A stretch of 64,000 nt of DNA from positions 496,001-560,000 of the forward strand of contig OY783223.1 of assembly GCA_963678705.1 (NCBI GenBank). Reading direction: 5' to 3'. Both the position numbers and the translations under genes were made by a program. Below are positions 25,301 through 40,300 of this stretch, one piece after another. The DNA comes from Panorpa germanica. Taxonomy: Eukaryota; Arthropoda; Insecta; Mecoptera; Panorpidae. The stretch's first letter is position 1, and each line of letters begins with the position of its first letter. The notes under the pieces are model-generated. The model was not told where the DNA came from. It saw nothing but the letters and a program-made list of their open reading frames with translations, and ran no database searches.

Positions 25301-28300
25301 AGGCATATCAACTGAGCAGATACATAACATTTAAATTAATATTTGAACATGAAAAAGCTGTCCGTGCGATGCATGCCGCGATTGTGATTAAGTGTGTAGT
25401 CGCCATATCTAGCATATTCTCCAATTTTAGCTCCCTGCGACTATTTCCTGTTTCCAAACCTGAAGAAATGGCTGGGCGGTAAGAAATTTGGGTCTGACAA
25501 AGAGGTTATCCCTGAAACAAACGTCTATTTTTAGTGCCTTGGGAAAACTTAATATTTGGAAGGAATAAAAAAATTGGAAAAACGTTGGACTAAATGTGTC
25601 GACCTTAAACGAGACTATGTTGATAAATAAAGCGCTTTTTTACAGAAAAAAATATCATTTATTGAGAAATGAAACGCTTTTTCAGAAGAAAAAGTCTCTG
25701 AATTATCAAACTACCCTAGTCAATTATAATTCTGCCTATTTTTTTTTAGTTTTGGTTAAACAAGGATTTAATGAAGGTTTATTTTCTAGGAGCCCAAACC
25801 TGCCAATGCAGCTGTACTAGAATACGATGCTCCGCCTGAGGATTTTCGTACAATAAGTGTATTTCCAAATATCATTGACATTTTATGCAGAGATGCTCCA
25901 TTTTTACGTCCTAATATTGTAAAGGGGGCTTACTCAAGCGTGGAACATTATTTGGACGTTCAATTTCGTTTACTTAGAGAGGATTTCGTTTGTCCTTTGC
26001 GAGAGGGAATTGAAGAGTATGAGGAACATGCTTTAAATAACGAAATCGACACTCGGAAACGACGATTTCGTTCAAACCTGAAATTTTATGAGAATGTTAG
26101 GTTCATTGGTCCCAGAATTATTAAAGATTCCGTCGGCATTGTTGTGGATTTCCAAGCTGGAAGCAGGTACGTTTTGTATCTTTCATGGAAAGAAGACGGT
26201 AGGTGAAAGTCATTGAAAGAGATGATTAATGATTGATGTGATAATTATTAAAGAGAGTAATGATTAAATATAGCACAGTTTCACAGAATTTAAGCATGGT
26301 TCACAACCTTGTAACACAGTTTCACAGAATTTAAGCATGGTTCACAACCTTGTAACACAGTTTCACAGAATTTAAGCATGGTTTACAACCTTGTAACACA
26401 GTTTCACAGAATTTAAGCATGGTTCACAACCTTGTAGCACAGTTTCACAGAAGTTAAGCATGGTTCACAACCTTGTAGCACAGTTTCACAGAAGTTAAGC
26501 ATGGTTCACAACCTTGTAGCCCAGTTTCACAGAATTTAAGCATGGTTCACAGCCTTGTAGCACAGTTTCACAGATGTTAAGCATGGTTCACAACCTTGTA
26601 GCACAGTTTTACAGAAGTTAAGCATGGTTCACAACCTTGTAGCCCAGTTTCACAGAAGTTAAGCATAGTTCACAACCTTATTTAGACATCACACTTTGAT
26701 TAAGAACTCAATCATGCGAAATGAACTTTCAAATAAGATTACTTATCTATATATTTACATAAATGGTTAAATTTGAAGTGTTAGAGCTATACCTAATTTA
26801 AATCAACAAAACTTGTCTTATAGGAACAAAGTTGGCGAACGAAAGAGGAAAAGTTGTCACGTAAACTGGACGAATTCCAAGCGCTTTATGTATGGGTCGC
26901 TGTTATGTTTCACGGCGGACAACTTTTCAACTTTATTTTTTGGGACTGTTTCCGATCGTGACGTAAGGGAACTTGAGAAGGGATACGTGAGTATACTTTG
27001 TGTACTTAGAAGTTTAGTGAAAGCATAGTTTAAATTTCAAGAATATTGTGCACAGTACTGGAAAAGTAAGTGTTGCAGTACATATGTTATTCACTTTTCG
27101 ATTTCCAAATAACGTAATGCTAGAATGACAGTGTTAAATATCACGTAATATTTGTGACCTAATTTATCATTTACCGGAGCTTTCACTGCACACTGTTAAT
27201 TTAAAAATCTAGCGTTTTTATTGAAAATTTTCGACAGAATTTTTAATCGCACAATGACTTCTTTATTCGAGTGGTCACCGTTGTAACGAAAATGCAAATT
27301 ATGAATGTTTATTCACATCGCTTGCTTTTCAAATTTGCATTTGATTTGTTAACTATATCCTGATCGCTGTCGAGATACAATTTGTAAACACACACTCTTT
27401 GTGGGCTATGTAATGTGGTCTGTGTTGAACCTATTGATATAGTTATCTAGTTGGCATATAGTTTAAGTTATTAATTAGTATGTTAAAACAATTATCTCTC
27501 TTAATATTTACAATAAAATATTTTGCTTTAATGTTTTTGCATCGATAATTGATGGTTCGAAATATATAAGATTTCTATACACATGAACAATATTGCGCAA
27601 TAGATATAATATGTTACATGAATGTTACATTTAAAACATTACAATAGAATAATAGCACATTAGATAATAGTATGTTTTATACCATTTACTTGTCCCGACT
27701 TTCACTCACTAGTGAAATAATAGAAAACTTTTATTTCTTTTCTCCAAATTCCATATTAATTTTTGAAAAAGAAGAGGAGTTTCTGTTATTAGAATTGTGA
27801 AGCTGAGATCGGCCTTATGGAAGTCTAGCACCTGTTGTGGGTGGTTTGTGACTTGTTGACGGTTCCTGGCTTCTCGAGACAATACATATCGTTTCAATAG
27901 TTCAAACGCGCACTAAAAAGATGTTTCGAAGAACCCGCTTATTATTAGATTTTTAATTAACTATATTTATTTTATTCACAGAAATTAATAAGTAGAAGTT
28001 AAATAAAAACACACACAGATTTTATTTTATTTAATACACGTGCAAAAATTGTACACTGGTTTGGTTATATACAAAGTCATCGTTCGTCTTGGGGTTTAAG
28101 AGAGTAAGATGGATTCGGCCTTGAGACCGTTGGTATGTTTTTTCTCCATGTGACTTGTGTGGAAGGAGCAAACTAGTGTTACCAGTACAACTAATACAAG
28201 TAATGCAACTATGCTAAATGCTTATAGAAACAAGTAATTTGGGTTATAGATGTCACTATGTAAATGTTGACAATAATGTGATTTACAAGTAATAAAATTA

Positions 28301-31300
28301 TATAAACCAAAAGCTTGAAATTAGACAATATATAATAGGAATAAAATGAAATCTTAACCTATATGATGAGAATCAAAAATAACGTAAAATATGAATGTTT
28401 GGAAATGTTTATATTTATACGTTTATGAACAAGAATTAAAGAAAAACTTTGTCAGTTCAAAGTTTAATAATGAAATCATAATATTCGGTATCTCCCCAGT
28501 AAACATTTTGGAGTAAATTCTACTTAATTTCTATTACATATCATGAGTTTTTTGTCTGGAACGTGTTCGTTTTCTATTCAGTCGTTCATAGGAAAGGCCC
28601 TTTTTATGATTTACAGAGATCGCAACGACGGTTCACTGCTGAATTAAAAGCGGAGTCGGTTTATGATTTATGACCGGAGTTATAAACTTGACACTAGCAG
28701 GGGTATAAAACTTAATGGAATTCTACTTTTTAGAGTCTGCAAAATATAATTATTTAAATGAAGAAATAAATAGATGTAATCTTTAGTACGGATCGTGATT
28801 TTTTTAATGAATATTATTCATCTTTAACAATACTCGTTATATTAGTTTTTTACATTGTTTAGGTGATTCAAAAATCCACGATCGGCAGGTTTGCGTTAGG
28901 TTTAAAACCTCTGTCTTACCATCGCTAGATTCTATCTTCATTTAAACACATTCTATTCGGGGATTGAGGGAGATAGCGTCTGTCTATTACCATTAAAGAA
29001 ATATTTGTTGAAAAAGGATAGCATATACTTTAAACATACTGTCCTGAATGAAATACTATACAAGTATACAAGTGTAACGGTGAAAAATATATTTTACTTC
29101 TCTAACCGCATCTCGTTTCTCTCTCACTTTGGAATATATGAGATGAAAGTGAACTTAAAAAAATATATCCATGTGGGAAAGAAACAGAAATACTTAATGA
29201 ATGATGTTGGAAAAAGAAAGAATATTATTATGAAAAAATTGTAACAACTAACACAAAATCTGTGACAGGTAGAGAACTTGTAAAGCGTTAGAATAGAATT
29301 GTACGAGTGACTCGAACTTCACCAAATAGGGCACTTCACCAAATTGTTTACTGAGTCTAAAAACACGACTCTACTGTAATACTGCTGTACATAACGAGAG
29401 AGATTGATTCAAAGATCGCTATGTTTTTATATTCTATTGTAACTCCTTTCTCTTAAAATTAATAATTATACCAGACATGATCAAGTTTAGTCTGCCCTCA
29501 TAAATACTGGTATTACTAATTACGGTTTAACATTTGCTTTATTTTTTTAAATAGTACCTTCTAATTAAAAAATATAACCTTACAGTTAAAATAGATTTAC
29601 AAAAGTTATGGTACAAAAAAGCTTTCCTTAAATTTAAACAATATTGAAACTTGTACCTAACTAGTTAATAACCTACATTACACACACACACACATGTTTA
29701 ATAATATTTTGCTGTTTGTTTTCAGATTGCGATACAACTTTGCCAACACCAAGAAATTTCGGGGATGTATGAACGGACTTTTCTAATGATCGAAAACGAA
29801 GTTTATTTTGAACCTTATTACCACGTGCTTAGAGCGCTCCAAAATATGAATGAATCAAACTTCCCGATGAGGAATTACATCGTAGACGTGCAGGTATTTG
29901 TCATATTTTTGTATTTCTTTGTGAATAGTACAAAGAGAAAGTAAATTAAAATAAGCATGCCTTAGGAACAATAAAATATTTTCCAACACACTTAATCGTA
30001 AAATGTGGTGTTTTCAAAAAATGCACCTGTATATACAAAACGTCTCTACTTAAGTTGATTATGTTTGCATATTGCTCTCTTTGTGAAAATCACAATAAAT
30101 AGGGTTTGATGTATATACAATACAAATAAATATACAACTTGTCTAATGACCATCCAGCAATTTATCCATAACCAATACACATACATAACATACGATATCG
30201 TCTATAACATAGGGATCGTCCATTGACAAATCCTTAATTTACACTATCTAAGTTTTTGTTTTTACACTACTTTTATAATTGTCATTGTTCGAATGGTTTC
30301 TTCCTCTTAAGTCTTCTAGTTCGCGCATAGTTGTCCAACACTTGCAGTACCTCGGCATTCGGATGACAGTTATTTCTTCATCGACTATTTCTGTGTTTAC
30401 TATAGCTCTGTGTTTACCATAGTACTTTATTTTGAAAACGTTGTAACATTTCTGTGTTAGTTTTCTTTGAACATCCCCATAGTTGGATACCATATAACCA
30501 AACTAATTGATGATGTGCCTATAGTGGAGCAGTTTTTGTGTATGGATAACTGAGATATTCTATAAAATGACAAGTATCAATTTATTTTTTCAGTGCAAAA
30601 CAAATCAACCGCTTTACATTCAAGAAGAACTTGATCTGATTTATAAAATTGGTGAAGTAGCGATTCCTGTAATGTCACCAGAAGATTGGCCAACGCCAGC
30701 CGACCTTGGGCTCAATGATTCACAGTATCACGCTTTTCAAACGGCGCTCACGCAAGAGTTCGCTGTAATACAAGGTCCGCCAGGAACCGGGAAAACATTT
30801 CTCGGCCTTAAAATTGCATCTGTGTTACTTATGAACATTCCCAAACCCAGAATGCTAGTGGTCTGCTACACTAATCATGCATTGGACCAATTCTTGGAAG
30901 GGCTAATCCCAGTTACAAGAAGTATTGCCAGAATTGGTGGTCGATCAGAAAACAAGAAGCTGGATCCGTTTCTTATAAAGAATCATCGAAAACGAACAAA
31001 TTTGTATTCCAAGGCATTCGGTCACATCAAATATGAGTTAAAGACGGCAATGGAAAAGTTAAAGTTGAAGCAAGGTGAATTAGATATGCTCAACTCAAAT
31101 CAAGGAATAATTGACATGACCCATAACCACTTTGCATATCAACTTCGTCGAAACAATTGGCTTCCCAAATCTCCGAAGGTGTCAATTCAGCTCTCGCAGC
31201 TGTCACATTGGCTTTTAGGGACAGGTGTGATTACACCCCGTATTAATACAAATGGAACTGGCAACGAGCAAATAAACTCGCGTAGTATTACCGTTGATGA

Positions 31301-34300
31301 ATTACGTGAAGAAAGTGATGATATGTTTCGTCCTAAGGTTGAACACGATTTTAGCTTTGACGATATTGATATATCCCACAGGAAAGTTCTGCGTTTTGAC
31401 ACATCTTTAAAGACTTTAAAACATGAAATAAATATGTGTGCTTTTGAAATTCAGACAATAGATGAAATTCAGAACAAGCATTGGAATCAAGTTATACAGC
31501 TTGCGAAATTGAATAAAAAGAGTCTAGAGTACCAATCCGTACTTCAGCATTTGCAATATCGAATGGATCGTGGGCCAACGTTATGCAATGTAACAAGGAA
31601 TAGAACTCTGGGTGGCTCTTTGAATTTCGATGAACGATGGTCACTATATTGGCAGTGGGTTGAACAACTGAAAGCTGAATTGCATAAAGAAATGTCTGAA
31701 ATACATGAGGAATACAGAGAAATGCTTAAGAGATATGATGAAATGAAATACATTGAAGATATTCCTGTGTTAAAAGACATTAAAGTTATTGGGATGACAA
31801 CAACATCATCTGCAAGACTACAACCATTGTTGCAGTCATTAAGAATTCCAATTGTTATTGTTGAAGAAGCTGCGGAAGTAACAGAGTCTCATATAATTGC
31901 ATCGCTGACGACTCATTGCCAACATTTGATTTTAATAGGAGATCATAAACAGTTGCGACCATCTACAGCAGTTTACAAACTGTCCAAGAGATACAACTTG
32001 AATGTATCATTATTTGAACGCATGTTAAACAATGGTCTTCACTGCGCCACTCTTTCCGTGCAGCATAGGATGCGACCAGAGATTTCTAGTTTAATCACCC
32101 CGAATATTTACGATCATTTAGATAATCATGAGTCTGTAAACTATTATCCAGATATTAAAGGCATTACTAAGAATTTATTTTTCATAACACACAAACATTT
32201 TGAAGATCAGGTTGTTGATGACAATATCACTCGCAGAAATCAACATGAAGCAGAATTTGTAGTTCAACTGTGTCGGTATTTGATTCTACAAGGATATGAA
32301 CAATCTGATATTACAATTCTTACAACATATACTGGGCAAATGTATTTAATTCGCGCTGAAAAGAAGAAATTTGACATTTTAGAACACGTCCAAGTTACAG
32401 TAGTGGACAACTATCAAGGTGAAGAGAACAAAATCATCTTATTGTCGTTGGTTAGAAGCAACGAAGATAACAATGTCGGATTTCTAGCAACGGAGAATCG
32501 CGTTTGCGTAGCTTTGTCACGGGCAAAACAAGGTCAGTGCCAGAGTATGATACCACAATCCGTCCTTATAATGATAGCAATTGTAATGGTCCATTTCATT
32601 ATGTAAATAGGTCTAACATGGATTTAAATTTGAAATTATAGGGTAGTGGGCTTTCATTTGGCCGCTATCTTGAAAATAGAGGTGCCATTTTGTTAATCTT
32701 AAAAACTACAAGTTCCACAACATATTTATTTATAAGTCCTTTTTGTAGACAATAATATTATCTAGAACTTTTAACAATAACATTTTGAAGCTAAAATACA
32801 TCTTAGTTTAAATGGTATAATGCATAGTACTGCAGTGGCATAGTTAATTCATTGCACCACTAAATTTAAAATTTATTTTTGTTTATAATTTTTTATTATA
32901 AAGGTTGCAACAAAAACAAGTCTTAAGAAAATTACCTACAAAAAGCATATTAATCTCTGTTAAGCAAATTATACTTTATTATACTATAAAGTAATCTATT
33001 TATATTTGAATATATAACAGTATAAAAACGCTAATATACGAGGCATGTTTTTTAAGTAAGTACCGTTTTGCGATTCCGCCTTTGCAGCGCTACGGTCGGC
33101 GTTCCGCGCATGCACGCTGGTTACCTATATCTCTTGTCTACGCACTGACGCCATTACAGTCTGATTCTTCATTGTATACGTTGTTTACTGAGTGTTTAAG
33201 ATGCCTCCGACAATCGTGCGTCCCGCCGATTGTGAAGTACGGGCTGTTATTCGATTTCTTAGTGCTAAAGGCGTAAAACCGATCGATATTCATCGTGAGA
33301 TCAGTGAAGTTTACGGACAAAACATTATGAGTGATGGAATGGTAAGGAAATGGGTGAGAGCATTTAAAGATGGCCGCACAAATGTGCAAGATGACAAGTG
33401 CGTGTGCAAGATGATGTACAGTGGTTAACAAGTCAGGCGGCAGAATTTTATGAGGAGGGTATTCAAAAACTGGTGCCACGTTATGACAAGTGCCTCAATA
33501 TTCACGGAAATTATGTAGAAAAGTAGATTAAGGTACAGGCTTTCATGTAAAAATAAAATTATTGCGATATCTTTGCACGTCTTTTTTTAATTCCAAAGCG
33601 GTACTTACTTAAAAAACACGCCTCGTACATATATTAAAATTTATTTCAATTGAAAATTAATAAAACTACCCCAGAGAGAAAAGTTCACAAACCCATTTGT
33701 ACTTTCTTTGGGTCCATCAATCTGATAGAGAACTCAATTTCCTTAAATTTGTACAAACAACATTTTTTGTATATCTGATAGATATTGAGCTGCAGAGCTG
33801 TAAAGTAGAGCACTTTACTGAAAATTAGTAATGATTCAAGAAAATTTTTCGTTACAAACGCATTCGTACAATGTATCTTGTTCAATTCGTAACATATCTT
33901 CATACAACAAAACATGGCACTAGTACCAGAGATTACAAAATAATAGATCTTTGTTTTCGGACCATACTTGCACCAAAATTCATTTATTTGCACTATAAAT
34001 TGTTTTTAGGCTTCTACATTATTGGAGACATGGATTGTTTAATTGCAAAAAACGTCATTTGGCCTAAAATAAAAGAGTCTCTGGTAAAGCTAGATGGTTT
34101 GGACACATTTCTCACATTGCAATGTCAGATACATCCTTGCCAATTTACTAAGGTAAGTTTTATTAGACCTTACACAAATAATTTAGTTAGAACTTATTTC
34201 TTTTATTAAATATATGCCAAATACTTCTTTCAATAAATTATAACTTTCATTGTCGGTTTTTTCAAGTTTCACACAATTCGTTGCTCTATTGTTACACTTA

Positions 34301-37300
34301 ACATTTCATTGTCGGCTTTTCCAAGTTTCACACAATTCGTTGCTCTATTGTTACACTTAACATTTTTCCAGTGAAGCAAAAAAAAAAGTGAGACGCACTT
34401 CATTCGAAAGAGAAGGCTTCAAATCTGTCATTTAGCGCCAATATCGTTATTTAACAGCCGCACCTCGTATACATTTAACAATAGGTTTACAAATATAATT
34501 TAGCATGGACGGCATGAGCCTAGAGACACAACTGTATCTAAGGCTTCTTCCTCTTCAGTCTTCCGATGGTAATCCTCTCTTCCATTATGTTAGTCACTAA
34601 TGTATTTGGATGGCTCACAACTCGGTCTTTATATTTAACCGTTAGAGCCGTTTAATTTGTTGTCTCACAGTGGGTATGGCAAGATCGTGGTGGAATCTTT
34701 CGTTTGTAATACACCACGGTGCATCTACAACCATGCGTAATGTTTTTGATCGAAATCTTTGCAAGATCTCAATGTTTGAGTTAGCTGATGTACTCCGAAG
34801 TTGTAACCGATAAGTCCGTATTGGTTTAAGTATACATTTATATATTATTAATTTGTTTTGTATCCACTAGGAATTCTTGTTCATTTTCCAGTATAGTTTA
34901 CGCAGTCGTGAGGCCTTATGTTTTGTAAATATATGTTTTCTCCATGTATTTTTTCACGCCTACCGAAATATATTCCTAGATATTTGATTTTGGTTGACAT
35001 GTTTCACGTTTGGTGGTAATCGTCATTTGTACAGATTTAGTTTTATTTGCTTCAATACGCCAGACATGAAGCCAGTGTGTTATTTTGTCAAGACTTGTTT
35101 GAAACGACATGTAGGGTAATTACGCAGATTAGTAGTTTCACAACTGTATCTTAGGGCTCATTGTCCATACCAGTTCTATAATTTCTGCGATTGATTATCA
35201 ACATAAATCGATATCAAGTGAAGCGTTATGCCTATGTAGGCGTTAGGGAAAGTGAAATATTTATAACTTGTTTTCTTAGCTTGCGGTGCTGTGCGCAGAA
35301 GGCTCTAATAGTGAGACTGTCTCTAAGAGTGAGTAGTAGAAAATGTGTTTCTCTGAGCTATGACTTTAGAGTAGCTGAAACTCGCTTTATAAATGATACG
35401 CCACTGGGGGTCGTTTTTCTCAATTATAAGTTAACTGGCGTTTATTATAAACCTTGGTAGATACTTTTGTTTCTCAGTTTTCATAATTATTCTTGTAGTA
35501 GAGTACCTGTGCATACTTTTATGACGCAAATATAATGTTATCAATTCAGTCTCATCTGCACAGAAAACAAACCGATTTTACTGGTCAGTATAAGCAAAGC
35601 CACTACGGCCCGCCACGAAAGAAATGTTTGGCTGGCACTGGTTGTTGGAATCGGACATAACTGTAGCTTAACCAATCAAAATACCTGGGTTCTGTAAGCA
35701 GTCTTTTAGTTTAAACTTTAGTTATATCTTAAGTAAAGTTTAACTTAGAATTAAAAAACGCTACTAACTTTATCTGTATTCTCTATTTTCCTCGTTTCTC
35801 CTTACTTGCGTCATCCCTACTCTTACTTCCCTCTTTCCTTGCAATGTCTCCTCCAGGTCTAGTCCACTTTCTACTTTCTCTTGATATCTACTCTTAATGT
35901 GCTCTAATTTTTTCTCTTCCTTCCCGCACATCCAGCATTCTTTCTCTTCTTCTATTTCCCAATATTTACCTCCTCTTTCCTCATTGCCCTGTATGAACCT
36001 AGCGATCATTCTCATTTATTGACTTTCTATTTTTCTAGGTACACCTGCATCCTTCTCGTCCACAACTTCAATATCTTGTATTATATTTCGCGTCATCCTA
36101 TCCTTTAATCTTTTCCTGTTGTTGCAATTCTATGTCCCTTTCCCTTATCCTTATCTGTACTTCCCTTCCTCCATCCCGGAGTTTTTTGAGCCTAGAACTT
36201 AGTAGATAATCCAAACATTTAATTTCTTTTTACAAAAATCACTTATTTATTACATGAGATTATCAAGTTTACATGAATCTGTATAATTCTAAGGTTTCTA
36301 CAGCTGACGACTTTATGCAAGTGCCGAATGGAGGATGCAATCAAGTGTGTAACGAGAAAATGTCGTGCGGTCATTTTTGTGCAAGTATATGCCACATCCA
36401 GGATAGAAATCATGAAGAGTATCAATGCAAAGATAAATGTGCAAGGTTCGTTTTAATAATACCTAAGAAATTTGTTCTAAATTAATATTATTTCTAAAGT
36501 AGGTCTATTTCAAAAATTATCGAGGATGACATGCGCGTAATAAACAAATTTAAAATGATAACCGACGCGCATATTTGTATCAAGCGAACAGTATAGCGCA
36601 TTCGGGCGATTTCGTGTGTAGTGGAGGTTAAGATAGCACTGCTTTCTGCAAAGCTATGCATGTGTCATCGGCTGCAATGCGACACAATTAAAATATGTGA
36701 ACATTGAACACTGAAATAACTGTGGCAACGGTATACTCGTAATTAATAATTATTAAGTATTTTATTTCAGTAATTTTTTGATGTTCTTGTTGTTAATAAT
36801 ATAATAATCAAATGACAGATAGGATGGATTTTAAAAAGTAATATTTATTTATTGGATTTCTCAATGAATACTTTAATTAGACTGTAATTGATCGCGATGA
36901 ATTTCATTACGAGATTTGCCCATCAACAGGATTATTTGACTATAGTATGTTAAACTTCCAGTAAGTAATAATGTGCCTGTTTTTAGATCGTGTGAATTAC
37001 TTCACCCCTGCAACAAATTGTGCTCTGAAAATTGTGGTGACTGTTGTGTTTTTGTTTGGAAGATATTACCTTGCACGCATGAGCATCAGTTGCATTGTTT
37101 CCAAGATCCAAAGGCTTACAAATGTCCCACTAGTGTTGTCTCTGTTTTGCCCCCATGCGGGCACGAGGTTGAGAAGAAGTGCTTTGAAGATCCAATGAAA
37201 GCTAGATGCACATTTAGCTGTGAAGACAGACTACCATGCGGGCACAGCTGTGTTAACACCTGCCACAAAATAAACGATCCCGATCATTGCAATTACAAAT

Positions 37301-40300
37301 GTAATAAGCCTTGTACACGTAACAACAAATATTGTTCGCAAGATCACAAGTGTGCCAAACTGTGTTTCGAAGAGTGTGCACCTTGCAGTGTAGTAGTTAA
37401 GAAATCACGTGCCACGTGTTCTCATCAATTGCAGGTGGAATGCAGTGCAGATGTTGAATCCGTTGATTGCAAAGAGAAATGTAAACGAATGTTACCTTGT
37501 AATCATTTCTGTAAATTGAAATGCTTTGAATCTTGTGGTAATTGCCAAGCCATGGTCACCAAAATAATTCCAGATTGCGGCCATATTGTTCTTTTAAAAT
37601 GTTGTGAGGAGCCACTAATATCCAAGTGCTCAAAGAACTGTAAAAAATTACTAGATTGCGGACATCTATGTGCAAATACTTGCAAGGATGCATGCACAAC
37701 GAAATGTAAAGTTGAAGTGCAGACCGATATTACAATTGCTTGTGGTCATCAGGTTAAACTTCCTTGCTATCTGGAAAAGAAAACATGTCCTAAAAGCGCA
37801 AGTCCAGAGTTGCTGCAATATTGCAATGAACCTTGTGCCAAGGTCCTGGAATGTGGTCATGCGTGTACAGGAATGTGCGTAAAATGTTGGCAAACAAGAA
37901 TCCATAAGCCATGCACTAAACCGTGTGAAAACAAGCTGATATGTCAACATCCATGTGAAGCTTTCTGTGGGGACGCGTGCTTACCATGCAAGAAGAATTG
38001 CAGCTACAGGTACTTAAATATATATTAATAAAACAGTACATATATAGTATATAAATATATCAAACCTGATAGCATTCCGTACACTTCACAAATTAAGCTA
38101 TTTTTTTTTTTTTAACGTTTTCCTATATTAATGTTTTAAATTTGAATCTAAACGCCCCATTTAAATGGAAAACGTATCAATGAATGGTTGTTTAATAAAC
38201 AGTTCAAAAACAGCGCTTATAAAATTTTTCTAATTTTAAGTTTCGACATTTTGTAGATGAATTTTTTTTTATTCCATATTTGCGTCCTGGAAAATATTAT
38301 TCTAGACAAATTGAAAAAATTCAAAACATATTCTTTGCTAATATTTCATGACGTAGAGAAAGTAGAAAATTTAAATTTGGAGTGTGTATCTAAATTTTAA
38401 TTGTACATATTTGCCAATAATTTGAAAATCAGAATTTGAGACCAGTGCGCGTAAATATTTGGGAATGTTAATCGTAATTTTAAAAAAACTGAGAAAAAAG
38501 TGGCCACATTTTGCGATGTAACTTTTAATTTGTATAATATAGGAAAATGAATTTTTCTTATCTATTACGCTATTCAACGCGTACATATTAGTTGAAAAAA
38601 TTTAAGTGGCACGGTAGGGAACTTTGAAGAGAGTTCATATTTTGGATTCTATTATAATTAAGTATATCATTACTAAAATAAAATCAAAATTACACAAATT
38701 TATGTAGAGACAGGGGGCGATTTTTGTCGAACATACTTTGGTACCTAATTTACAAGAATTAAAGAATTTCCAGATATAAAAAAAGGTTTGTCAAATAATG
38801 CATAAATTTTGAATATTACAATTTTTTATATATATATATCTATTTAAAAATGGAATTCAAATTTGAAATAAAATTACGAATTATTTTATTGAATTTAAAT
38901 AATACGCATAAAACTATAAACTTGGCGACAGCGTACTCGCTAGTAAAATTACAGTTTCTCGTCGTAAACTATGTGTTCATGTTTTTAAATAGTAGTATGC
39001 CAAGGTAGTGTATCAATGATTTTATCTCGTAGATGCATGCATTCGAATTGTCCTCTCCAATGCGGACTGCCATGCAAGAAATGTGTAAAACCTTGTCACT
39101 GGAAATGTAAGCATCAAAAATGTACGATGCAGTGTGGACAGATGTGCAACAGGGGACCTTGTAATTACCCCTGTCAGGAAATGTTACCTTGCAGTCATCC
39201 ATGCCTCGGATTTTGTGGCGAAGAATGTCCAACGCTTTGCATTATTTGTGATAAGGAAAAGATCACTGAGTCCATATGTTCTAAAAATACAGATGTGAAG
39301 AATATTAGGTAACTATATTACCATTCCTGTTTTGTAGCTTAGTTGTGAAAAATAAATTTTTAATCAAAGAATCAAAATGTAGGCTTTTGTGCGTGTAGGA
39401 GGTTATAGCTTGAACATCAATTAATCGAACCTGTATTGACTGCAATCAATTTACCCTAGTACCCTACCCTCCTTTGGTCGTACAATCTCCTTACATTTAT
39501 TTACATTTTATTACATTGAGTTACATTACATAATTACATTACGTAATTTAAGCATTTTATATTTCTTTTTGATACTCCTTTCTCTCATTCTCCTCCTTCT
39601 AACTTCCGGCATCCATCTTCATTCTTCATTCTTTCCTGCAACAATATACGAGTATATAATTATTACAATTTATTATTATTTTTTTTTACTAATACTTCAC
39701 GGACTTCTTAGGACCACGGTCCTTTTTTCGACCTCTTACTTCATTTTATTATTATTATTATTATCATTATTATTATTATTAATTGTTCGCCTTTCGGCTT
39801 TACAATGTACATTCTTAATACATTTTATAGAACTTCAACTTAAAATTAAATTTAAACTATTCTAGACCTTTTTATTTCCAAAAGTACTTTCTGCTTCTTC
39901 TTCTCTTGACCCTCTTCCTTCATTTTCCCTAGTCTTCCTTCATTCTCACCGTTTCCTCACCTCTTGTCTTCTTTGTCTCCTTCTCGGCAAACCGTTTCCT
40001 GCTTCTCCTTTCTTATAGCCTGTATTTTCATCTACCACCTCTTGCCTTCCTTGTCTCCTCTCGACAGACCCTCTATTATTTTTTCACTATTCTTCCTGCC
40101 TTCTCTCTTCGTTTTCACTTCTCCACTTATGTTTATCACAGGCCTAGACGCTCTGTCTTTACTATTTCCTCTTGACTCTCTTACTTTACTCTTTCCTTCT
40201 GGACTCTCTACCTTTACTATGTTATTATTGTCTCTATCTCCGTCATCTACCTCTTGTCCTTATCTCCTTTCCGAAAATCCTCTATTTTTCTGGACTGAAG

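Noticed and set aside
25790-26206. Exon 4 open frame as a separate short gene
   Set aside because: It has acceptor and donor in phase with neighbours and carries a core ZNFX1 block.
32533-32606. ZNFX1 helicase exon running on to the stop at 32604-32606
   Set aside because: Homology ends at VALSRAKQG, a GTCAGT donor lies exactly there, and exon 8 continues the family sequence in phase.
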